Shown: positions 21,517-33,800 of the stretch, in pieces
Layout of the letters: every line of letters begins with the position of its first letter
Position numbering within the stretch: position 1 is the first letter of the stretch
Assembly: GCF_964355755.1 (NCBI RefSeq)
Contig: NC_092678.1
Span: forward strand, 11,382,922 to 11,446,921
Reading direction: 5' to 3'
DNA length: 64,000 nucleotides
Source: Antedon mediterranea
Lineage: Eukaryota > Echinodermata > Crinoidea > Comatulida > Antedonidae
The notes under the pieces: model-generated
Database searches by the model: none
What the model saw: the letters and a program-made list of their open reading frames with translations, nothing else
What the model was told of the DNA's origin: nothing
Program-made: the position numbers and the translations under genes

Positions 21517-24145
21517 TAGTCGAGTCAAACTGTTTCATTACCCCAAAAAAATTGCAAGAAAATGTTTTTTGATGAATTACAATAAAAAATGGTCTTAAAA
21601 AACATATATCAAAAGTTTACCAAAATCAGACTACCGCAAAGGCTCAAAATTTGACGTTAAAAAAGATGGCCGCCAATTTTTGAAAATCGGTAACCGCTTG
21701 TAGTAGACAGCTGTATTTGGTGTCAAATTGTTCAAAATATATATGTTTATATTTACACTTTTTGAACATTTTGTTGAAACATGACCGGAAATTCCATTTT
21801 GTGACCTTTGACATATATGGCATGATGTTTATATATCTACGTAACTGCAAATCACAGAGTCTTGATATTGGTGTCAAAATGTTCAGAACATACATATTTA
21901 TATTTACCCTTTTAAAACATTTTGTTGAAACATGACCGGAAATTCCATTTTGTGACCTTTGACCCATATATGACATAAAAAAAATGTTCATATCTACGTA
22001 ACTAAAAATCATAGAACCTTGATATTGGTGTCAAAATGTTCAGAACATACATATTTATATTTACTGTTTTTGAACATTTTTTTCAAAAATAACCGAAAAC
22101 ATAAGGTTTTGACCTTTGATACTTATGGCATGAAATATTTTCACATACATGTACATGAGGCATGTTTTACGCGAATGATATTTTCATGCAAAGCCTATAA
22201 TCAGCTTTAACGCACTTAGACACACAGCGTGTTGCAGATTCAAACGTAGTGTTTTGTAAAAATTGTTAAATATAAAACACCTAAATTATTCCTAACTTGA
22301 TTACAGAATAGATTAATATAGAGGAATCTTTATTTGTAATAACTGCCAGGTTTGTGGACGTTCAGTTTAATTATTTGTTCCGACATACCACTCTTCTGCT
22401 CTTTTGTAATTTCGTCCTCGTATAAATGCTCCACACACTTTCCAAAAAAAATCTGGAATGGGAATATTTGATGCACATTTACATTTCGATGGAGAGTTCA
22501 GATGTTTTTATGATTCTTGTTGCCATATTTTGTAGCAAAAAGTTAAATTATGTCATCTTTGGTTTGTAAAGTATTTGGATTTTGTTCACAGTTTTTGTCT
22601 TTCGTCTGAAATTATTTGCAGAGAAAGTGGATGCGGTGTAGATTCTTCAGCAGAGCCTGTATAATGGTTGTGGTGAATGATGATGACACTTTCAAATTTG
22701 ATAATTAATTCATCTGTTGATTTGCCATCATGGTTCCCAGTTTCCCATAACTTTTGGTAGATGTTTCGTGACAATTCCAACTGTGCCATAGTTTTCTCCT
22801 TTTAAGACGTTCCATCTAGATGTAATGTATGATTGGATTTGTCAAGCAGTTCTTGCGAGGATGACAACTAATCCATGTGTATTTTTGATAACGGCTCTGC
22901 CTCCAAGTTGTTAAACACCTGTAGTCTATAGCATTTCTAGCTCTAACAATATACTTTGTTGATGTTGTTTAATAAATCCATAATTTAACTATTTTATCAT
23001 TGTAATGTCTATGTTCATATTACGTCTTCATCACTCTGTTTTTTCACTTCTTCGTCATTTCTTCAAGTTTGCTTGCTCAAGATTTGAGGTATGTTCAAGA
23101 AGAATTCCATTATATTTTGTTTTCATTATTGCACCACAGCTCTTACATCTTTCTCCCCCTTTAACCTCCTTCCTTTAATCTTTGTAAACGTGCTAGTTTG
23201 CATTGTTTCACTTCTCCCTTGATATTGCTTCCAATTTACTTTGATTTAATCTGTAACTGTTCAGCTTTTAACTCATTGATATCATATCAGAGGCCAATGT
23301 GCTATAGATGGTTTTAATTCTTCCTTTTGTTGACATTTCTTGGTGTGTATCGTGATATTTTTCTCTTGCATCTATTATTTTTACATTATTTTCAAACTGT
23401 ATAGTTACACAATCGAGTTCCTTTGCCATTGTTTGCATTTGATTGTTTTCACTGTCATTTGCCTTTCTTTTAATCCATTTTCACATGCAATTCTTCCAGA
23501 TCCTGTATATTACAGGCTCTGCATAGACATCGTTTCAAAGGGAAAACCTTGTGTTTTCGATTATTTTTTAACAACATTTTCAAAAACAGTAAATATAAAT
23601 ATGTATGTTCTGAACATTTTGACACCAATATCAAGGTTCTATGATTTTTAGTTACGTAGATATGAACATTTTTTTATGTCATATATGGGTCAAAGGTCAC
23701 AAAATGGAATTTCCGGTCATGTTTCAACAAAATGTTTAAAAAGGGTAAATATAAATATGTATGTTCTGAACATTTTGACACCAATATCAAGACTCTGTGA
23801 TTTGTAGTTACGTAAATATATAAACGTCATGCCATATATGTCAAAGGTCACAAAATGAAATTTCCGGTCATGTTTCAACAAAATGTTCAAAAAGTGTAAA
23901 TATAAACATATATATTTTGAACAATTTGACACCAAATACAGCTGTCTACTACAAGCGGTTACCGATTTTCAAAAATTGGCGGCCATCTTTTTTAACGCCA
24001 AATTTTTAACCTTTGCGGTCGTCCGATTTTGGTAAACTTTTGATATATGTTTTTTGAGACCATTTTTTATTGTAATTCATCAAAAAACATTTTCTTGCAA
24101 TTTTTTGGGGGTTAGGCCCTATATTTTCATATTTTGACCCGACTA
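21517..24145. mobile_element. TAGTC-family long-TIR transposon, copy 1
   Basis: A 2.63-kb insertion in the LINE RT gene. The ends are TAGTCGAGTCAAA and its near reverse complement TTTGACCCGACTA, flanked by ACT at 21514-21516 and 24146-24148; removing the element with one ACT restores the RT frame. The terminal inverted repeats run about 560 bp (21517-22080 and 23580-24145) and consist of a ~95-bp outer part plus tandem ~150-157-bp units with GTGTCAAAATGTTCAGAACA and TGACCTTTGAC. The interior has decayed minus-strand coding. A 3-bp duplication with this terminus does not match a superfamily I can name. Confidence 0.85.
22586..23445 (-). pseudogene. Decayed coding sequence inside TAGTC element copy 1
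   Basis: Minus-strand segments with coding character: about 23445-23265 (MAKELDCVTIQFENNVKII, KGRIKTIYSTLASDMIS, stop), about 23285-23160 (DINELKAEQLQ, EVKQCKLARLQRLKEGG), 23180-23070 after a frameshift (GGERCKSCGAIMKTKYNGIL) and 22789-22586 (LSRNIYQKLWETGNHDGKS). Stops and shifts separate them. They could be remains of the element's own protein, with a CxxC motif, or of a captured LINE ORF. I do not recognise the family. Confidence 0.4.
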
Positions 24146-24148
24146 ACT

Positions 24149-24600
24149 CTCATTTAGAACAAGTTAGCAAAGGACATTCAGTGCGGCTGATGTATTTTGA
24201 CTTTTCATCAGCTTTTAATACAATTCAACCAAAAAAATTCCAGTTGAGACCAGTTGGAAATTTCAATGTGGTCAACTGGTTTTTTTCAACTGGTCAACTG
24301 GTTTTCAACTAGTCAACTGGTGTTTCCTACTGGCCAACTGGTGTTTCCAACTGGCCAATAGGTTTTCCAACTGATCAACTGGTTTGTTCCAATTGGTTTT
24401 TTTCAAATGGGCAACTTTTTCAAATATTTTTTTCCAAGGAACCAAAGGAAGAAGAAGGGAGAAGGAGGATGACTCCATCGACGAGGCTAGCCGTGATTGA
24501 CCAATTATGTATTGTATATTGTCGAGGGCCTAAATGATCAGCTTTGTTCGATGGGCTACCCCCATGAAACATGGTTAAATAAAAATGATATGAAACAAAA
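24149..24600 (+). pseudogene. Non-LTR RT fragment, continuation, then minisatellite and LINE tail
   Basis: Directly after the second ACT the RT frame resumes: SHLEQ, then VRLMYFDFSSAFNTIQP, the metal-binding motif A block. After NTIQP the RT stops and a minisatellite (24236-24405) of the about 24-bp unit TTTCCAACTGGTCAACTGG follows. Sequence from 24430 (AAGGAAGAAGAAGGGAGAAG, then CATGAAACATGGTTAAATAA) resembles a LINE 3' end. Motif C (YADD) and the thumb are missing. Confidence 0.8.
24236..24405. repeat. CAACTGG minisatellite
   Basis: About seven degenerate units of 20-25 bp built on GTCAACTGG and TTTTCCAACTGG, located inside the RT pseudogene. Confidence 0.8.
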
Positions 24601-24604
24601 TTAT

Positions 24605-24790
24605 AAGTCTACAGGACCAGCCCACCATCGTTGGGTGGGGCTAATAATTTAGAAAAATAGAGTTGCCCGGAAATTGGACTTCGAAATATGGAAAGAATAT
24701 AAGTCTCCAGGACCAGCCCCTGCCTGACCTAAATTAACTTAACTCTCTAAATATCTCTCTTTCAAAATATAAGAAAAACATTTTATATTT
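24605..24790. repeat. ~85-bp subrepeat of the AAGTCTCCAGGACCAGCCC family
   Basis: Repeats of CGAAATATGG, AAGTCTCCAGGACCAGCCC and GAAAAATAGAG-type blocks also found at 27640-27930, 45130-45540, 52500-52760 and 63660-63960. Confidence 0.55.
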
Positions 24791-24804
24791 ATTTTAAAAA
24801 AAAA

Positions 24805-24885
24805 AGAAATCCGTGACTTGAACCCCAGCTAGTAGAATCCAAACGATAGAAGAGCACTAACCCGTTATGCCACAATGTACAGGAG
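24805..24885 (-). mobile_element. tRNA-like SINE head
   Basis: The minus strand reads ACATTGTGGCATAACGGGTT (A-box-like) then, 45 bases on, GCTGGGGTTCAAGTCACGG (B-box-like). Spacing fits a tRNA-derived pol III promoter. Cloverleaf pairing is partial. Confidence 0.45.
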
Positions 24886-25022
24886 TAATCATGAAAAGTG
24901 ACAATAGTATAGTCTTATACGCGCTTCATATTACGTCATCCTAATCGTTACGTCATAAATTTGCATATTCATGACGTACTTTTGAAGAAACGAATCTAGT
25001 TTTAACCTTGCTATAAACCGGA

Positions 25023-26546
25023 GGGCCGGATGCGATTTTTTTTTTCGTACATAAGTTGGGGACCCCTCATGAAACGTCACAAAATAAAGATGAATAATTC
25101 ATCAGTTAAATTTGGTGTTCCGTGTGCACCCAAGCGTATAGCAACACGAAGTGATTACACACAACTGCGATACGATTCTTTCTACAATAATATAGGCCTA
25201 GGATTCTAGGTCAATTCACGTGATTGCCTTCGCGCACTCTTCTTCACACACACGTCCACTATGCAGAATGTGTCGAGGCTAATCGACACAGCTAGGCAAA
25301 ACATTAAACTAAGTAGTAATTGGACATAGCCCAAAGAAAGCTTAGACCTACAATAATAAAGAATGTGTATAATTTGTGTACTGTAATTTTTTAATTCTGG
25401 TTTTATTATCAAACAATATGCATTACTCAAAGGAACTTTAAAAATTCGCGTATATGAATATGATCACATGAGATGGGAAGATTATACCCACGAGAATAAA
25501 AAATGTATTTTTGTGTAATGTTTATTGTTTAATTTTGCTGACTTTTTACTCGGACTGTACTGTCATACCTACACACAAGTCACACACACCCACACAGCTA
25601 CTACTAGATTATACAGGGGTTTAGAGACTAGTAATTAGGCCTAATAAATAGTATCAATAGAAACTATAATTTTAACACGTAATTCTTTAGTAATAAATTA
25701 TATTAAAAACACCATAAACTAAAGGCTGATTATTTCGACAATCCACACAAAACTCCGCTATTCTATTATGAAATCGCACGCGGCAACCACAGCGGAGATA
25801 GGCATAGAATCACTTCTTGTTCCGTGTGCACCCAAGCGTATAGCAACAAGAGAAGTGATTACACAACTGCGATACGATACTTTCTACAGTAGGCCTAGTA
25901 TTCGAAGTCAATTCACGTGATTGCCTTCGCGCACTCTTCTTCACACACACCACCACTATGCAAAATGTGTCGAGTCGAGGCTAATCGACAGCAGCTAGGC
26001 AAGACATTAAACTAAGTAGTAGGCCTAATTCATTGGACATAGCCCAAAGAAAGCTTAGACCCACAAGAATATAGAATGTGTATAATTTGTGTACTGTATT
26101 TTTTTAATTCTGCTATTTTATTTTTGTGTAAAACTGTAATGTTTATTGTTTAATTTTGCTGACTTATTACTCGGATTGTGTCATACCTAACACACACACG
26201 TCACACACACCCACACAGCTACTACTACTAGAATAGACATGGGTTTAGAGACTAATAATTAGGCCAATTTTAACACGTAATTCTTTAGTAATAAATTATA
26301 TTAAAAACACCATAAACTAAAGGCTGATTATTTCAACAATCCACACAAAAAGACGCTATTCTTCTATGAAATCGCACGCCGCAACAACAGCGGAGATAGG
26401 CCTAGAATCGTACCGCACTTGTTGCTATACGCTTGGGTGCACACGGAACAAGAAAATTTAACTGATGAATTATTCATGTTTATTTTGTGACGTTTCATGA
26501 GGGGGTCCACAACTTATGTACGAAAAAAAAAATCGCGGCCTGGCTA
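25023..26546. mobile_element. TIR element with internal ~700-bp tandem duplication
   Basis: The left end (CCGGATGCGATTTTTTTTTT, then CGTACATAAGTTGGGGACCC) is mirrored at 26400-26546 (CATGAGGGGGTCCACAACTT, then AAAAAATCGCGGCCTGG). Inside, the block starting GTTCCGTGTGCACCCAAGCG occurs at 25119 and again at 25818, so nearly the whole interior is duplicated in tandem. Another copy lies at 43350-45135, disrupted by an insertion. No coding frame. Confidence 0.75.
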
Positions 26547-26674
26547 GTGTATTCTCTCTATTTATATCAATTACATGCATTATTTTAATAAATAATTTTC
26601 ACAATTTGTTGAGAATTTTTAACTTTGAACAAACGAAAAGGATTTCAAACCATGTACTACATTTTACTTCCCCG

Positions 26675-27330
26675 TCGGGGAACACGGGTACTTTTTGTCG
26701 GGGAATATAATATACAGTAAAAAACGTTCGCGTTCACTTCATACAGCTTCAGCGCCTAGAAAACCACGACGTTCCATTGACCGTGAGAGTACGTCAGAGG
26801 GCTACTATGCACTTTTATGCATTCATTATTGCCAGCGATCTAACTTACTACTAAACATTAGCTAGGTACGCACTTGTCTGGCGGTATCCCTTTGTACGAA
26901 TCGTTTAACGTTGGGTTGAGACGTGTGATATCAAGTTCCATCCAGGGACCAAAATGTGTAATGTAGTTATTTTCCAGGCGAAGTTTACCGACGGTTACCG
27001 AAGGGAACACGGGTACTTTTTGTCGGGGAATATAATATACAGTAAAAAGCGTTCGCGTTCACTTCGTAGCTAGCTTCAGCGCCTAGAAAACCGCGACGTT
27101 TCATTGACCGTGAGAGTACGTCAGAGTGATATTATGCACTTTATATGCATTCATTATTGCCAGCGATCTAACTTACTACTAAACAATAGCTAGGTACGCA
27201 CTTGTCTGGCGGTATCCCTTTGTACGAATCGTTCAACGTTGGGTCGAGACGCGTGATACAGTATCATGTTCCATCAGGGGACCAAAATGTGTACTGTAGT
27301 TATTTTCCAGGCGAAGTTTACCGACGGTTA
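26675..27330. repeat. ~325-bp tandem duplication
   Basis: GGGAACACGGGTACTTTTTG, CGTTCGCGTTCACTTC and TACGCACTTGTCTGGCGGTA occur at 26685/26743/26864 and again at 27004/27051/27191. The second unit runs on into the larger repeat ending at 28226. Confidence 0.85.
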
Positions 27331-28226
27331 CTGTGTCGACGTACGCTACACTACAGCAAAAACGAATTAAGTTAATTGTTCGTATTTTCACCAATTTTTT
27401 AATTTACAAGTAACCTTCTGTACCGTGGGGCACCTAAAATAAATTTTTCATCCATTACTAAACAAAAAAAACGTGCCATTTTCGCTTAGCCAACATCTTA
27501 TTATAGCTAAGTTATTACATTTTCAATGTCCTGTATGTCATGAATTTCTCACCACTCGGAAGTCCAGATGGTACGCACGCATACACTTGGGAGGAATAAA
27601 CTTATTTCCCCGACTGAAAAAGGTCTACTTGCGTTTTTTAAGCCTCTAGGCCTGATGTTTCCAAAGTATAAAATGCAATTTTTTGAAGACCTGCAGCTCT
27701 AGTTTTAAACATTTTCTTAGCTCAGCCCCAACAATAAAGCTGGTCATATTTCGAAGTACAAGGTGCATTTTCCGGGACCTAACATCTCTATTTTGTTTTT
27801 CTACATTTCTTAGCTCAGTCACAACCATGATAGGGACTTATATATTTTGTTTCATGTTTTGAAGTATAATAAGTCCAATTTCCGGGACCTCCAACTCTAT
27901 TTTTCTAAATTTTCTTTGAATTGAACTTTTATTTTTTAAATTGAAAAATATGGATTGAAACAGTCATCGCTCATCGTTTTTTTGCACGCAGTATTTTATT
28001 TATGCATTATAAAAAATGGAAAAAATGGCTACCCTAAATCTGATTAAAATGACCTCAAATGACGCTAGAACGCGTTGCTTCCGGGGGCTTCGCCCCCTGG
28101 ACCCCCACCGGGGGCTTTTGGCGGCCCCCCCTGGCCCCCAGCCTAGTGATGCTCGCTTCGCTCGCATAGCCCCCTCGTCGGGGAATGTAGCCCCCGCGTC
28201 GGGAAGATCCTGGCGCCACCCCTGCA
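27004..28226 (+). mobile_element. 1.2-kb repeat element, inverted copy at 52203-53412
   Basis: Runs from GGGAACACGGGTACTTTTTG to CCTGGCGCCACCCCTGC; the region at 52203-53412 is its reverse complement over the full length with few differences. The terminus GCAGGGGTGGCGCCAGGATC looks like a transposon end. It contains a GC-rich segment (GGCTTCGCCCCCTGGACCCC) and 85-bp subrepeats. Open frames here are not conserved as proteins. Confidence 0.8.
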
Positions 28227-28304
28227 TTGATTGCACCCCTATACAATACAAATATTAAACAGTTGGTATGCCGTGCGTTATTATGCAAATGAGTTGGTGA
28301 GTTT

Positions 28305-28645
28305 ATATTTTTAGTTTTGTTTGTGTGTATAATTCCCAATATCTGAGGTGCGAAAATGGTAATTGCAAATGTCATCAAACACCACCAGCTAGGCCTACCC
28401 CCACCCCCGACCCAATTTCAAAACCTGCTACAGCCACGGAAATTTTGAATTTTTTAGCTGAAATATGTTTGGAAATATCATAAAATTTCCGTGGCTGTAG
28501 CAGCAGGTTTTGAAATTGGGTCTGGGGTGGGGGGGGGGGGGCGGTAGCTGGTGGTGTTTGGTGACATTATTTGCAATTAGTTACCATTTTCGCACCTCAG
28601 ATATTGGGAATTTAAATACACACAAAACTAAAAATATAAATTTGT
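28305..28645. mobile_element. Palindromic MITE, ~145-bp arms
   Basis: Arms: TATAATTCCCAATATCTGAG, then CAGCTAGGCCTACCCCCACC and CTGCTACAGCCACGGAAATT on the left; reverse complements on the right (AATTTCCGTGGCTGTAGCAG to CTCAGATATTGGGAATT). Loop about 45 bp. The transcript would be one long hairpin. Confidence 0.9.
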
Positions 28646-29439
28646 AACGACATGTAATCACATTCTTGGCCTACTTTGTGTCAGTTGGGGTTTTACAGAT
28701 GTTTTTTAATTAGGGCCACATTTTGGGGATTTGGCATTATTTTTCCCAATCTGGGATTATTTGAGTCAGGCTACGGCATAATTTAAAATTTATCACTGGC
28801 AACATGCACAGATGCGGCGACTTGACTCTACTCTCTAGCATCCGACTTTGCATGGGGCGAATTTGCGATGGGGCGACTTGACTAGCATCCCCTTAGACAG
28901 GGGCCTACTCTCAATGAAAAACAAAGGAAAGGGGGCTGGCAGAGTGTGTTGCCTATTTGGGAGTTAAAAAGAAGTGTCTGTTTTTTTAGTGTTTCGAATC
29001 GATCCAGTGTTTTCATCAATCAAGGTAGGCCTAGGCCTCCTACCTAGCCTAGCCTAGACTAGGGCCTAGCCTAGCTAGGCTACGAATTCATACTAGGCTA
29101 GGCCTATAGGCCAGATTACGATTACCTACTAGGCCAAGGCCCTAGTACTACTACTGCTAGGGTTCAAGATATATGGTGCACAAAATTAGTCATAATAATG
29201 TATCATTCAAAAAAGGCCATGATTAACCATTGTTATTATTGAAAACTACTTGGTTTCATTTGTTATTTTAATATTATAAATTAAGTCTGTTTTTTAATTA
29301 TCATTATAGCAACTCATTAATAATTACTACTTTTGTTTATAGGCTTTTTGTGTACAATATATCTGTTTTTAATCCACGTTGTTCTTTTGTTTTAACATCT
29401 TCATTCCCCCATGATGTTAAAAACAATTTAATGACTAAT
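28646..29439. other. Intergenic, AGGCCTA-rich
   Basis: Holds a cluster of overlapping TAGGCCTA/CCTAGGCC palindromes (29030-29150) like those at 49430-49560, 51690-51790 and 59510-59690. Otherwise nothing recognised. Confidence 0.45.
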
Positions 29440-29990
29440 GTAATCGATCGTGGTTGTCTTTTTGTTAGCAGGATTAGTCAAAAAGTAATTACAAGATCTT
29501 TACCAAAATGAATATTATACAGATAGATATGTGGTCAAGGATCATTCCATTCAATTTTGGGACCAATGTCCCAATTCTGGACCACTTTTTAGTATACTTT
29601 TCAGACCTGCTAGTGTTAAAAGATAGGACAGAATTGTTAAAAAGCCGGCGAGCAGTTTTACTCAGGTTAGGGTAAAAGTAAACTGAAATTGCATTTTCTC
29701 AAGAACTACTTGTCAAAAAAACTTCATCTTTGTACAAGAGGCAAGAGTTATAATTTGTGATTTGTATAAAGTTTAAAACAAAAATTGATTTAAGTTACAG
29801 GTTTTTTGATACAAGTAGTCTGTTTTTAAAAACCTATTTCTTTTCAAATTCACCCGTTTGTTTTTGCCGTTGCTGTTCTATTGTTAGTCAACAGAATCTA
29901 TTGTTAGTTGAAAGGCTGGTTACAAACCATTACACCAAATTCGCATACACCTGCTTGTATTTGTAGTGAAATTAGCCTAAATCGTCAGTT
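29440..29990 (-). repeat. Dispersed repeat, inverted copy of 13800-14480
   Basis: Contains in reverse complement the TTGCCTCTTGTACAAA, GAGAAAATGCAATTTCAG and GGTCCTTGACCACATATCT blocks of the intronic copy in the FAM194-like gene. Confidence 0.6.
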
Positions 29991-30793
29991 ATATTCCGTC
30001 CTCATGTTTGGTATAGGACATAATCCTGCATTTCATTGTTGTTTGTAAAAGCTTCCAAAATATGTTAATAACATTTCACATAAAATGTAATACAAAACAT
30101 AATATTTCGTATATAATGAAATTAGAAGCCTCTCTTAGTCAGACATTATATCCGCCTAAAAGTGGGCCGATTCGTCCCGTCACACCTGGGCCGAATCATC
30201 CCGCATTCAACTATTGCCTATATAGCAGCTTTGGAATATTAATTAGTAAGAAACTTAACCTAGCCTAGTGTTATCACTGCATTTGGTGTTTGCAAATATG
30301 GTAAAAGGGATGCTCAATCTTATGTTTGGAAGGTGCCAGAAACATGAACAAGAATACAGTTTTATTATACTTACTGCTCGTTGCATTTGAAATGGCACAC
30401 GGCAGCACTACCGCTATACTATAACTGCAGCTGCGCTGATCACATGTGGTACTTTCTTTTCTCGATATTGCTAATTACCTGAGTGACTTAATTGTGAAAT
30501 AGAAAAATGGCCAAGAATTTACGAAAGCAGCGTTCGAAGAAATTAGCCTAAAAACACATTTTTTCATAAATTTGCCGTGCTAATATAGACTAATGGATAG
30601 AGAGGAATAAAAAGGCGCTAGTATCAGACTTGCAGTGTAGGAGGAGATAGAGGAACAAATTTTGGCTTAGTGCTATTATATTAGATATTAAATGGTTTAG
30701 TTATTTTTTACTTTTTGTTATTAATATTATATATGGATATTAATTTGTTTTTGTCTTGCCTAATTCATAATTTTATCAAAAATTGTTTTTCAG

Positions 30794-30877
30794 AGCTTCT
30801 TGCATCAGAATCTAGTGAGGAGGTTTCTGGCATTATGTCAGTTCGTTTAGATGACCCTGAAATTAAGGTTGAAAAAG
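30794..30877 (+). CDS. BEN-domain gene, first visible exon
   Basis: Acceptor GTTTTTCAG|AG, donor AAAG|GTTAGT. Reads LLASESSEEVSGIMSVRLDD and EIKVEK; acidic and probably disordered. An initiator at ATG 30835 is possible but less likely, since the frame is open to the acceptor. Confidence 0.65.
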
Positions 30878-33800
30878 GTTAGTAAATTAATAAGAAAAAT
30901 ATATATAATATATTCTACATTAGCTGCAGATAATAACTACATTAGCTGGGAGGCAATTTTCCTTACTACATTAGCTGTTGACCGTTCTACATTAGCTGGT
31001 GTTGATTTTTATTTACTACATAAAAGCTGTTGGTGTTTCTATATTAGCTGGAGGTTTTACTACAATAGCGGTGGATTGTTCTATATTTAGCAGTTGTTTC
31101 GACATTAGCTGGCGTTTTCTACTTTAGCGGTTGTAACAGCACTCTTAAAAGTAGACACCAATTATGAAGGTTTATTCAAATCAATTGTCAAAGAGTTTTA
31201 AAATATTTTAATAGTTTTGTCAACATTAAAATGATTAAGTTTTCTCAGTGGGTAAAGTCTCTGATTTCCCCTTTTTGCTCCCAGCTAAGGTTGTCCTAAA
31301 CAAAATCGTCCAAAGTGGACCCATGACCGTCCTAGTGAAGGAGAACAAAAACAAGAACAATAACAAGACTAGATGGTAGGACAAGATTACTGTAGGTCGT
31401 GCCCACAGATGATTCTCAAATACACAGTAATTTCCAGCGTAAAAAACTGGCAATTTCCAATGAACATACCGCAGGACTATAATACATTGTCGTTTACAGA
31501 AACGAATAAATAGACTCGATGATTTATGTAGTCAACTAAAATGAGCACCCTGGGAATTAGGCCTACATCCAAAAGAGAAACTTGTCATATTAATGAGTCC
31601 TAATTTTTTATCTGGACTCATTTATTAAAGATTGTCCCTTTGACTAATTCCCAAAAAATAATAGATTTCGAAAAAAGGTGGGTCATTTTGAAGTATCAAA
31701 ATAGTTATTAACTATCACCAAAAATTTGTCGAAAAAAAAATCATTTAACTGAAATACAGACGGTTTTTTGTTAAAAAAATAACTTTGACTTCCAGTCAAA
31801 GTTTTCAATCAAAACATATCCCATAATGAAATGCGCTTTGTTTGGCTACTCTGTATGCATAATCATAAAACTTCCTCATGATCTGTGTAAAAATTAAAAA
31901 TATCTTTTCAACCGTGACGAGTTGTAAACAATCCTAATTGTTTTATGCATAATGCGTACTCGTGGTTTGAAATCTTTTTTTACTTTTGCTCGCGACAATT
32001 TTCCAGACGAAATGTAATCAAACTAATTTACCTGTTAATTACGTAAACTTGTTTTTTTGCTCTAATTTTAGACTTATAAGTGAATAACTTTGATATGGCC
32101 AATTTAAATTTAGAATATTTTGACCTTCATTTTTGTGTGTTTCAAGGGACAATACATCTTTAAATATTGAACCCAATTTGTGTTTTGTATGTAACATTAG
32201 GTTTGAGGGATGGGAAAGAGGATGGGTACAAAGAGGAACAATTTTTTAATATATTCTTTATCCACTCAGTAACGAAATATTTTTTTCATGTTTTATAGGC
32301 CTATAAATAATATACCACTTGAATTGAATTGAAATTTATATTTATACTGAGTAACCTCTTCAGTCAAAGACTGGTCTCCCAAAGGGCCCAGTTGGTGATC
32401 AGTGGCTGTGATGTACTAATACACCGGGGTAACCCCCTACTCGTCTCGAAAGATGTACTAGGTTCTTTAAAGTGCACACGAGCTAGATGTGTACACTGGA
32501 CCTACGGTTTATAGTCCTTATCCGAGAAGACTCATTCTACCACCAGAACCATGGAGTGAGTGAGCCTCGAACCCCTGCTGATGTTATGGCTACGTAATTA
32601 CGGTTCCACTGTCTTAACCGCTCGGCCACTCACTCACTTAATATCAGTAACACATTTGCGCTTTAATACTTTGTTAAAACTCTCACTGTCATAGTCGATT
32701 AAAATACTAAAGTACATGTAACAATACACTAACTACAACGTTTATCATTTTTTGTAATTATTAATACAAATGCTAACAACTGTCAGTTTATTTGTATATT
32801 GTGCGTTTATACTACTGTATAACAGTAGAGCCTACCCACACTCACAGTAATAAGTTTATTTGTACATGTGTTTATATCTAACAGTACCCACATTCACAGT
32901 AAAAAAATTGCTATTCAAATGGCGACCAAAAATGGTTAATATATATTTACTGTCCAAGTATTGTAATACTATTAAGGTTTTAGGTTTATTCCCCAAGGGC
33001 CCATAAATTTACCTACAGGTACTTGTGTTAAACCAAATAGTTATATTGGAATGTTCCATTCATCGCAACTCAATACATTTGTATAAACGTATATTAAATA
33101 CATCAAAATAGTATTTTTTTAAAGAAAAATCTGCCTGTCTTCAACATGATGCTGTACTCGAGCTTTTCAACCGGTTTTCAGCAATTAAAAACAATTATCA
33201 TAGAAGGAGATAGGTAAATGCGAATCATTCTCGTATTGTTGTGTGCAGGTATTTTTCAAGATGGACATCCATTAGACAGTGTATACCACGTTTGGAAAAA
33301 ACCTCTATTTGGGACAAATCGTTGAACCTAAATCCGTTTTAATTGTCAATAACTAATTTATAGAAACTATTATGATGTTTGCTTCATCATATCTCTGATG
33401 ATAATAATATAATAATAATTGCTATACAGCAGTCTGTGTTTAGCATGGTTTATACAATAAAATGTTGGGAAAATAATTTTTTAGTTGGTTGGTTTCTTGT
33501 AATATCTCTTTTAAACATCAATTTAACAACTAAAATGGTATCTACAGTATACTGGTCCTTAAGATTAACTGGAAAGAAAGTTAACTGAGTAGAAAGTCGT
33601 CAATGCTGGTTAACTCTTCAGTAACTAACTTGTCTCTGTTGTCTAACATAGAGTCACCATCATCATCATTGAAGCAACACTGCTTCAAACACTTCTGTAT
33701 GTCGCTGTCTCTCTCTATGCTGTGGATGTCCAATTCACTAAATCAAAGACTATGATTTGTGCTGCCAGATGCTGAATGTTTTTGGTCGTTTTTACTAGGA

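Noticed and set aside
21717-21935. Matching open frames at 21717-21935 and 23717-23935
   Set aside because: They are the two inverted copies of the TAGTC terminal repeat and not a duplicated gene.
28000-28378. Overlapping Gly/Pro/Arg-rich open frames on both strands
   Set aside because: They come from a GC-rich repeat segment present at 45780, 52010 and 52260 with shifted frames, so no protein is conserved.
30500-30545. Short basic ATG frame MAKNLRKQRSKKLA just upstream of the BEN-gene exon, considered as its first exon
   Set aside because: It ends in TAA with no donor, and no in-phase join to 30794 was found.
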